A stretch of 64,000 nucleotides of DNA. Origin: Streptomyces marianii. Lineage in GTDB: Bacteria; Actinomycetota; Actinomycetes; Streptomycetales; Streptomycetaceae. The stretch is from the NCBI RefSeq assembly GCF_005795905.1, contig NZ_VAWE01000001.1, forward strand, positions 4,639,001 to 4,703,000, in the 5' to 3' direction. This document shows positions 57,792-64,000 of the stretch, in pieces. The position numbers and the translations under genes are program-made. How positions within the stretch are numbered: position 1 is the stretch's first letter; every line of letters starts with the position of its first letter. The notes beneath the pieces were generated by a model. The model did not search any database. It was not told the origin of the DNA and saw only the letters and a program-made list of their open reading frames with translations.

Positions 57792-60731
57792 TCAGGCCCG
57801 TTCGTCGGCCAGCTCGGCCACGCCGGTGATGCGGTGCAGGGGATAGGTGCGCACCTCGTCGGCGGTGTGGTCGTACGCGGTGACGAATCCGCCCTCGACG
57901 CGGACCGGGGCGATGACCCGCTGGCTCGCCGCCCCCTCGACGTTGACGTACCCGATCCAGATCGCGGACCCGGTGAGCGCGGCCGCCTGCACGGTCGCCA
58001 GGGTCTCGGCGGGGGTGGTGCGGGGGAGTTCGCCCGCACCGGTGTGCGGTGCGGGCTTCCGTGCGGCCGTGGCGGCCAGGTCGCCCGCCCGGATCGCCCT
58101 CACCGCGGCGGCGAGCAGCGTGTCGTCCGGGGCGGGCGGCCCGTCCGGAACGGGCACCGGCGGGGTGCGGCGCGGGGTGCGGTGGACGTCCGCGCGGATG
58201 ATCAGCACATCGCCCTCCGCGGACTCCGCGGCCGGGGCGTATCCCATGGCCCGCAGTCCTTCGAGCAGAGTGGCCGGGTCGGCCTGGGCGGCCAGCACGG
58301 TGGGCGCGAGCCGGCGCATCCGCAGGCCGCGGGAACGGCGGTCGGCCATGATCTCGTCGAGCAGTGCGTCGTCGTCGCAGCGCACGTAGGCGGAGGCGGC
58401 GCCGATGCGCAGATGGCCGTGCTTGCGGGCCACGTCGTCGATGAGGTAGCTCAGCGGCTGCGGCACCGGGGTACGGCTGTGCTTGGCGAGGAAGGCGTGC
58501 AGGTCCGCCGCGGCCTGCCCGGCGTCGAGGGCCCGCCGTACGGACGCCGGCGTAAACCGGTAGACCGTCGCGCCACCCTTCGATTCCACGTCCGCTAGGA
58601 CGCCCAGGGCCTCCGCCAGCGGGCGTTCCAGCGGGCCCGGTGCGACGGCGGTGAGATCGGCCTGGAGGAGTACGTGGTCGAGCGGTTCGGGCAGCAGGGG
58701 AGCGATCACCCCGGCGGCGAGCGCGGCCCGGGCGGCGAGAGCGGCGTGGCCGTGCGGGGCGGGCTGTGCCGGGCCGTCCCCGGCCTGCTCGTGCCGGGCG
58801 TCGGGCGTGCCCGGGACCGTGCGGGCGTCCGGCTGTCCCCCGGCACGGTCGGCCGTCGCGGGAAGTGCCGCTGCGGGGAGTGCCGTCGGGGGAAGTCCAG
58901 TCGGGGGAAGTCCCGTCGGGAGAAGTGCCGGGGCGGGAAGTGCCGCCGGGGCGGCCAGGAGGGTGCGGGCGGCGGTGGAGAGGGCGCCGCGGCCGGTCAG
59001 GCCCAGGAGTTCCGCCTCGGTCAGGGTCCATGTCGCGATGCGGGAGCGCAGATCGGAGGGCTCGGGAGCGCCGGGAGCCGGTGCCGGGGTGCGGACCGGG
59101 CGCTCCCAGCGGAGCCGGGCGAGGACCGAGTCCCGGTCCGGGGCGGCGCCCGAGGGCAGCTCGGCCAGCAGGGCCAGGACGCGGTGACGTACCTCGGGGG
59201 CGGCACCGCGGTCCAGGTCCGGGCCGAGCGCAGCGAGCGTTCGGCCCTTGGCGTCCTGACCGCCGACCAGCCCGGGCGTCCGGGTGGCGGTGAGCCAGGC
59301 CGTTGCGAGGGCCGTCCAGCGCGAGGCCGCGGGCAGGTCCCGCCACTCGTCGTACGCGGGCGTCGGCGCGAACCGCTCGTCCTCCCCCGTAGCCGTGCCC
59401 GTACGGGAGGTACCCTCGCCGCCGTCGGAGGCCAGCAGGCCGGCCGCGTAGGCCAGTTCCAGCCAGAACGAGGCGATCTGCTCGGAGACGTCGAGGGCAG
59501 CGGCGGTCCGCTTCAGGTCGCGGACGCTCAGGCCGCCCGCCCGCAGCACCACCGGCCCGCCCGTCTGCCAGTTCTTCAGCAGCTCCTCGACGGTGGCGAG
59601 CGCGGTGTACGCCTGGCCCGCCGCCGTGTTGTCCACAATCTGTGGACGGTGTTCGGCGGCGACCCGGACCTCCGGCGCCACCGGTTCCGGTTCGCGGTGT
59701 GCCCGTCCGCCGCGCAGATGGAGCGCCACCTCGCGCGGTAGCACCACCGTCCGCGGCGACGAGGGCAGCAGCAGACCCCGGTCCCGCAGCCACCGCACCG
59801 GCGTCGAGTCCGCCGCGCCCGGGGAGCCGCCCGGCGGAGCCACCGTCCCGTACGGAGGGCCCCACACCAGACGGTCCAGCACCGCCAACGCCTCCGTCGG
59901 CGCCGAGTCCAGGAGCGCCGTCATCCGTTCCCGCTCGGTGAACAGCGACGTCAGCGATACCACGGCCGACACCGGGTCATGGGTCGTCGGCAGCCCCGCC
60001 GTGGCGAGGATCTCCTGCAACCGGCCCGGGGACATCCCGGAGGTGGCCTCGGCGACCGTCGGGCCGAGACCCGTCGGGGACGGGTGCTGCGGGGAAGGGG
60101 CGAGCAGTTCGCGTGCGGTCCGCACCAGCCGCAGCCGGTCGTCGTCGCCCCAGACCAGCGCCTGCTCGCGCAGTACGCCGAGCGCGCGCGGGAGCGCCGC
60201 CTCGACCGCGGGGTCGCCGTCGTCGCCGCCGAGCAGCGCGAGCAGCGTCCCGTACGGCGTGGGCTCCGCGGCCACGGCCAGGGCCTGGGCGGTCTGCTGG
60301 GCGAACCGGTCCAGCCGCTCCAGTGCCCTGATGACGGAGGCGCGGGTGCCGGCGCGGGTCGCGAGTTGCGTCAGATCGTTCGGCACCGGGTTCAGCAGAT
60401 CCGGGCGGGCGCGCAGCAGCGCGGCCAGCCCCCGGTCGCCGCGGTTCCGCAGGGCCTCGGCGAGGGTGCGGGGCGGGGCGGTGGGGCCGGAGCGGTCGGC
60501 GGTGGGGCCGGCGGTGGCAGGGGGTGCGTCCGTGCCGTCGTGGGCGCCGGGCACCGAGTGCGCGGCCTCGCCGCCACGGGTGCCCGCGGGTGTGCGCGCG
60601 GCGGCGCCGTCGTGCGGGCGCCCCGTCGCGCCCGCGGTGCCTCCCGCTTCACGCGCGGGCCGTCCTGCCGGTGTCCCTGCGGCCGTTCCTGCGGGCACGT
60701 GCGCCTCCCGATCGAGCTCACCGGTCCCCAT
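57792..60731 (-). CDS. Large helicase-associated-domain protein with WYL-like C-terminus
   Basis: 979 residues from the ATG at 60731 (MGTGELDREAHVPAG). The first 90 are low-complexity Gly/Ala/Thr. Winged-helix-rich segments follow (LRNRGDRGLAALLRARPDLLNPVPNDLTQLATRAGTRASVIRALERL), then a Helicase_C_3/XPB-N-like region (HVLLQADLTAVAPGPLERPLAEALGVLADVESKGGATVYRFTPASVRRALDAG). The end has a WYL-like small barrel (AIWIGYVNVEGAASQRVIAPVRVEGGFVTAYDHTADEVRTYPLHRI). A (P/A)LLPTGLPPT-type pentapeptide linker near residue 610 comes from 15-bp repeats. It lies beside XPB in many actinobacteria and is probably its partner. Longer upstream frames run through repeats and are not real. Confidence 0.82.
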   Translation of the reverse strand: MGTGELDREAHVPAGTAAGTPAGRPAREAGGTAGATGRPHDGAAARTPAGTRGGEAAHSVPGAHDGTDAPPATAGPTADRSGPTAPPRTLAEALRNRGDRGLAALLRARPDLLNPVPNDLTQLATRAGTRASVIRALERLDRFAQQTAQALAVAAEPTPYGTLLALLGGDDGDPAVEAALPRALGVLREQALVWGDDDRLRLVRTARELLAPSPQHPSPTGLGPTVAEATSGMSPGRLQEILATAGLPTTHDPVSAVVSLTSLFTERERMTALLDSAPTEALAVLDRLVWGPPYGTVAPPGGSPGAADSTPVRWLRDRGLLLPSSPRTVVLPREVALHLRGGRAHREPEPVAPEVRVAAEHRPQIVDNTAAGQAYTALATVEELLKNWQTGGPVVLRAGGLSVRDLKRTAAALDVSEQIASFWLELAYAAGLLASDGGEGTSRTGTATGEDERFAPTPAYDEWRDLPAASRWTALATAWLTATRTPGLVGGQDAKGRTLAALGPDLDRGAAPEVRHRVLALLAELPSGAAPDRDSVLARLRWERPVRTPAPAPGAPEPSDLRSRIATWTLTEAELLGLTGRGALSTAARTLLAAPAALPAPALLPTGLPPTGLPPTALPAAALPATADRAGGQPDARTVPGTPDARHEQAGDGPAQPAPHGHAALAARAALAAGVIAPLLPEPLDHVLLQADLTAVAPGPLERPLAEALGVLADVESKGGATVYRFTPASVRRALDAGQAAADLHAFLAKHSRTPVPQPLSYLIDDVARKHGHLRIGAASAYVRCDDDALLDEIMADRRSRGLRMRRLAPTVLAAQADPATLLEGLRAMGYAPAAESAEGDVLIIRADVHRTPRRTPPVPVPDGPPAPDDTLLAAAVRAIRAGDLAATAARKPAPHTGAGELPRTTPAETLATVQAAALTGSAIWIGYVNVEGAASQRVIAPVRVEGGFVTAYDHTADEVRTYPLHRITGVAELADERA

Positions 60732-60808
60732 CCGCCCCACGTTAGCCCCTGCCCAGGCGCTAACGTCAGGACCGGGCGCCGGGACGGGCACGCTGTGGAG
60801 GGGCAACC

Positions 60809-61825
60809 GTGGGGATCGAAAGCGATCAGCTTGTCTTCGACTACCTGAGCCGGGTCGGCGATCTGGCGCAGCAGCGCCAGCTGCCCTCCGGCACCAGGAT
60901 GCAGCTCGTGTCGTCGCTGCGTAACGAGATCGACCGGCAGCGTGCCAAGTACGGCACCGACAGCCCGGCGGCCGTCCAGCGCATTCTCGGACGGCTCGGC
61001 AGCCCCGACGAGGTGGTGGACGGGGCGAGCCCCGAACCCGGCCGCCGCCCCTCCCCGGAGGCGATCCCCGGGGCGGAGCCCACCGCCGAGACGGCTCCCG
61101 CGTCCGTGCCCGAGCAGAGGTCGGGGGCGCCGGAGGCCGGAGCCGCGGAGGCGTCCGGCGGGGCGGCTGCCCCCGGAACCGTCCCGGGTGCCCGGGAACC
61201 CGAGTGGTGGCGGATCGAACGCGGGCGTCCCGAGGAAGCCAACTTCGGCGCGTTCGTCGGCGGGGTCGAGATCCCGGATCTGCTGCGGCCGCCGCGGAAG
61301 GACGAGGAGGACGGCGGGCGTGGCGCCGGCGGGCCGGAGCAGCAGGGCACCGTGCGGCGCCGACGGTTCCCGCGGTGGCGGCGCGCCGGGGCGGCGGGTG
61401 CCCCGGGCGCCGACGCCGCCCCCGGAGACGCCGGTGCTTCCGCGGGGGCGCCCCCGGCCGCGCCGTCCCGCGGGGGCGGCCGCCTCGCGCTCGGCAACCC
61501 CATGGTGCTGTTCGCCGCGATGCTCCTCGCCGCGGGCGCGGTCCTGGGGTCGCTGGTGGCCCTGGCCGGCGGCTGGCTCCTCGCCTACGCCACACGCGCC
61601 CTCTCCCGCACCGAGGCGAAGTTCGCTGTCCTCGGCATCCCGGGGCTCGTGGCCACGAGCGCGGCGGTCTGGATCTGGGGCCGCGTCGAGGGCCGGTGGG
61701 GCGACCCGATCGCCCCGGGGGGCGACGCGATGCGGGAGGCGCTGACGGGGGCGTGGCCGTGGGTCGTGCGTGGTGCGGCGGTGGCATCCGCCCTCTTCCT
61801 CCTCTGGCGCGCCCGTCGCCGCTGA
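60809..61825 (+). CDS. Membrane protein with N-terminal HAAS-like helical domain
   Basis: 338 residues from a GTG with GGAGGGG upstream. The first 65 residues (MGIESDQLVFDYLSRVGDLA, RMQLVSSLRNEIDRQRAKYG, AVQRILGRLGSPDEVV) match the small HAAS/DUF1700-like helical domain that often contacts regulators. An Ala/Gly/Pro-rich linker with WWRIERGRPEE and VGGVEIPDLLRP follows. The C-terminal part has three or four TM segments (VLFAAMLLAAGAVLGSLVAL, FAVLGIPGLVATSAAVWIWG, VVRGAAVASALFLLW). It diverges from the helicase-associated gene. Function unknown. Confidence 0.8.
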   Translation: MGIESDQLVFDYLSRVGDLAQQRQLPSGTRMQLVSSLRNEIDRQRAKYGTDSPAAVQRILGRLGSPDEVVDGASPEPGRRPSPEAIPGAEPTAETAPASVPEQRSGAPEAGAAEASGGAAAPGTVPGAREPEWWRIERGRPEEANFGAFVGGVEIPDLLRPPRKDEEDGGRGAGGPEQQGTVRRRRFPRWRRAGAAGAPGADAAPGDAGASAGAPPAAPSRGGGRLALGNPMVLFAAMLLAAGAVLGSLVALAGGWLLAYATRALSRTEAKFAVLGIPGLVATSAAVWIWGRVEGRWGDPIAPGGDAMREALTGAWPWVVRGAAVASALFLLWRARRR

Positions 61826-61845
61826 GGTCGCGCCTGCGGTGGCGC

Positions 61846-61935
61846 CGTGCGTCCGTGCGGCCGTGCGTGCGTCCGTGCGTGCGTGCGTCCGTGCGTGCGT
61901 GCGTCCGTCCGCGCGTGCGTCCGTCCGCGCGTGCG
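61846..61935. repeat. Simple (CGTG)n/(CGTC)n low-complexity tract
   Basis: About 90 bp of degenerate GTGC/GTCC tetranucleotide repeats directly follow the membrane-protein gene. It is open in several frames only because it lacks stops. The following 61936-62201 is GC-rich, with degenerate copies of a ...GTGTTCCGGACC... motif, and no gene is seen. Confidence 0.8.
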
Positions 61936-62201
61936 GGATGGGGCGGTGCGAGGCGGTGCGTCGAGCGTACGTACGCGGGTGGCCACGTCCCGAGCGTCGG
62001 CTCTCGTCGGCGCTCGGGGTAGGTGCGGTGGGTGCGCGACCGGGCTCGGCCATCGTGGGGCCACGTCCCGAGCCTTCGCCTGCGCGGTGTTCCACGACCC
62101 GACCCCGGGCGTGTTCCGGACCGGGTGTCCCGTGTCCGACACTTCCGGGCGTGTTCCGGACCCGGCGTCCTGTTTCGGTGCCCTCCGGCGCTGCCTTTCC
62201 G

Positions 62202-62537
62202 GTCTCGGTCACCTGCGTTCCTGTCACCCGGATCTCGTCCGGATCCCGGGTCTCGGTCACCTGCGTTCCTGTCACCCGGATCTCGTCCGGATCCCGGGTC
62301 TCGGTCACCTGCGTTCCTGTCACCCGGATCTCGTCCGGATCCCGGGTCTCGGTCACCTGCGTTCCTGTCACCCGGATCTCGTCCGGATCCCGGGTCTCGG
62401 TCACCTGCGTTCCTGTCACCCGGATCTCGTCCGGATCCCGGGTCTCGGTCACCTGCGTTCCTGTCACCCGGATCTCGTCCGGATCCCGGGTCTCGGTCAC
62501 CTGCGTCCCCGTCACCCGGGCCCCGTCCGGACCCCGG
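62202..62537. repeat. 48-bp tandem array, seven copies, ending at the HAD gene start
   Basis: Units beginning GTCTCGGTCACCTGCGTTCC start at 62202, 62250, 62298, 62346, 62394, 62442 and 62490. The first six appear identical; the last has several C/G changes. Each contains CCGGATCTCGTCCGGATCC, with GGATC and CCGGAT sub-palindromes. Because 48 is a multiple of three, all frames stay open and give 16-residue peptide repeats on both strands, but the HAD gene starts after the array. Confidence 0.95.
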
Positions 62538-62542
62538 GCACA

Positions 62543-63193
62543 ATGGCACCCATGGCCTCGGAACCGCTGACTCGACCGCTCACCGTCGGCTTCGACCTCG
62601 ACATGACCCTGATCGACTCGCGTCCCGGCATCCGGGCCGCCTACCGGGCGCTCTCCGCGGAGACCGGCGTGTGGATAGACGCCGACCTCGCGGTCACCCG
62701 GCTGGGACCGCCACTGGAGCAGGAACTCGCGCACTGGTTCCCGGACGACCGGATCCTGGAGACCAGCGACCGCTACCGCGAGCTCTACCCCGAGTACGCC
62801 ATCTCCCCGACCCCGGCGATGCCCGGCGCCCGGGAGGCCGTCGCCGCGGTACGGGCGCTCGGCGGGCGTGCGATCGTCGTCACCGCCAAGCACGAGCCGA
62901 ACGCCAAGACGCACCTCGCCCATCTCGGCATCGAGCCCGACGAGGTCATCGGATGGCTGTGGGCGGAGGCCAAGGCGGAGGCGCTGCGCGAGCACGACGC
63001 CCTGGTGTACGTGGGCGACCACGTCGGGGACGTCCGAGGCGCGCGCACCGCGGGGGTGCTGTCGGTCGCCGTGCCGACCGGGCCGTGCGACGAGCGGGAG
63101 CTGCGTGAGGCGGGCGCGGACGTCGTCCTCCCCGACCTCACCGCGTTCCCCGCCTGGCTCGCCGGGTATGCGGGCGCGGCGGCGACAGCCTGA
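62543..63193 (+). CDS. HAD-superfamily hydrolase (phosphatase)
   Basis: 216 residues from the ATG at 62543; the in-frame ATG at 62552 is also possible. The nucleophile motif is VGFDLDMTLIDSRPG (D18, D20), a helical cap follows, motif II is AIVVTAKHEPNAK, and the acidic motif is LVYVGDHVGDVRGARTAG. It is of phosphoglycolate-phosphatase/beta-phosphoglucomutase type; the substrate is unknown. The seven-copy repeat array ends 5 bp before the start, so its promoter or leader must be in or upstream of the array. Confidence 0.92.
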   Translation: MAPMASEPLTRPLTVGFDLDMTLIDSRPGIRAAYRALSAETGVWIDADLAVTRLGPPLEQELAHWFPDDRILETSDRYRELYPEYAISPTPAMPGAREAVAAVRALGGRAIVVTAKHEPNAKTHLAHLGIEPDEVIGWLWAEAKAEALREHDALVYVGDHVGDVRGARTAGVLSVAVPTGPCDERELREAGADVVLPDLTAFPAWLAGYAGAAATA

Positions 63194-63332
63194 CGGAAGC
63201 CGCTGTGCGGAGGAGGACGGCGGCCCTCACGCCCCGGCGCGGACCGCTCCTCCTGCGCGGACCGCTCCTCCCGCGCGGTGGCGCTGCCCGGCACTGACCG
63301 CGGAGGGGCCGCCCCGGCGTTGACCGCTGCTC

Positions 63333-63608
<276 letters not shown>

Positions 63609-63766
63609 CCGACCAGGGTAGTTCCCAGCGCGTAGGAACCACCGGGGACGTCTTGTCAGTGGCCCTCGGACCATTAGCCTTATGTGGTGGCGGGTCGGGC
63701 GGCCCGCTGCAGTGCTATCCAGACCGTTTTTCGCAATTCCCGACGAGTACGAGGACGAGGACAGAC

Positions 63767-64000
63767 GTGCCTACCGGCAAGGTCAAGTGGTTCAACAGCG
63801 AGAAGGGCTTCGGCTTTCTCTCCCGCGACGACGGCGGCGACGTCTTCGTCCACTCGTCGGTGCTTCCTGACGGAGTCGACAGCCTGAAGCCCGGTCAGCG
63901 GGTCGAGTTCGGCGTCGTCGCGGGACAGCGCGGTGACCAGGCGCTTTCGGTCACGGTCCTCGACCCGACCCCCTCCGTGGCCGCCGCACAGCGCCGCAAG
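63767..64000 (+). CDS. Cold-shock domain protein, 3' end beyond the window
   Basis: At least 78 residues from a GTG ([37 protein letters not shown]), with RNP1 (KGFGFL) and RNP2 (VFVHS). Unlike the 67-residue csp at 28827 it continues after the OB fold ([17 protein letters not shown]) into a C-terminal extension cut by the window end, matching the longer, about 127-residue CspA-like proteins of actinobacteria. Confidence 0.92.
   Translation, partial: MPTGKVKWFNSEKGFGFLSRDDGGDVFVHSSVLPDGVDSLKPGQRVEFGVVAGQRGDQALSVTVLDPTPSVAAAQRRK

Noticed and set aside
57463..59865. 800-codon open frame on the minus strand
   Set aside because: It is a shadow of the helicase-associated gene in a neighbouring frame, with Arg/Gly/Pro-rich nonsense composition. 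Only its last 35 codons, which have their own ribosome site, were kept.
62202..62537. CRISPR array
   Set aside because: Repeat units are directly adjacent with no unique spacers, and no cas genes are present. The same applies to the 66-bp and 16-bp arrays.
60732..62549. N-terminal extension of the helicase-associated gene (1585-residue frame) and an overlapping 876-residue frame
   Set aside because: Both run antisense through the 48-bp array and the 60809-61825 gene. The repeats have no stops by chance, and the family start fits the ATG at 60731.

Overview
The window is a chromosomal segment of a Streptomyces, or a very close relative. Support: very high GC with G/C-ending codons, frequent GTG starts and ATGA overlaps, and typical Streptomyces families (DUF397, DUF3263, DUF4031, DUF6479, BldB/WhiJ-neighbour-type XRE regulators, a CdgB-type diguanylate cyclase, DasR-type dre boxes). 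The gene order thrC/MoaD/cold-shock/groEL, nagK-nagA, otsB/otsA and murR-murQ resembles my memory of the S. coelicolor SCO4280-SCO4325 region; that comparison was not computed.

Layout. 1-3745: end of a probable integrative element, with an IS1634-type IS inserted into an IS110-type transposase gene, bounded by a 3' half tRNA-Thr that looks like an att site. 3858-13851: an FAD amine/amino-acid oxidoreductase, a pentapeptide-repeat protein, a haem-responsive SenS/SenR/HbpS-like system around a perfect 44-bp palindrome, an M1 peptidase, a TerD protein, an ArfB-like ribosome-rescue factor and a flavin reductase. 14047-20833: a c-di-GMP cyclase with an upstream Crp-like box, a CBM-like surface protein, and an aminosugar operon (nagK-nagA-pfkB type) under two dre boxes. 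21079-28384: compatible-solute genes (otsB, otsA, gpgS), a DUF11 surface protein, and a SAM riboswitch controlling a threonine-synthase-like gene that overlaps a MoaD/ThiS-like sulfur carrier. 28827-31123: cold-shock protein and GroEL under tandem CIRCE boxes. 31377-38626: a PAS-PAS-PP2C-ATPase signalling protein with an internal perfect duplication, an amidohydrolase, a decayed Uma2 gene, an XRE/DUF397 pair and a PrmC-like methyltransferase. 39124-45007: murR-murQ for MurNAc-6-P, small hypotheticals, a peroxiredoxin, a recombinase relic, and a YqeB-like/TetR divergent pair with a palindromic operator. 45110-50403: beta-helix secreted protein, MFS-HD operon, DUF6479, a CutC-type protein with a dre box, and two abutting MITEs. 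50761-64000: HelD-type RNA-polymerase helicase, IS30 and serine-recombinase relics, an XPB helicase and its helicase-associated neighbour, a 7 x 48-bp tandem array, an HAD hydrolase and a second cold-shock protein cut by the window end.

The most promising candidate for an undescribed function is the SAM-riboswitch / threonine-synthase-like / sulfur-carrier operon (26661-28384). Regulation by SAM plus a GG-ended carrier suggests homocysteine (methionine) synthesis from O-phosphohomoserine and a protein thiocarboxylate, rather than threonine synthesis. Other notable signals are the 44-bp palindrome, a CTAG-targeting MITE family that sits exactly on stop codons, the perfect PAS duplication and the 48-bp repeat array.
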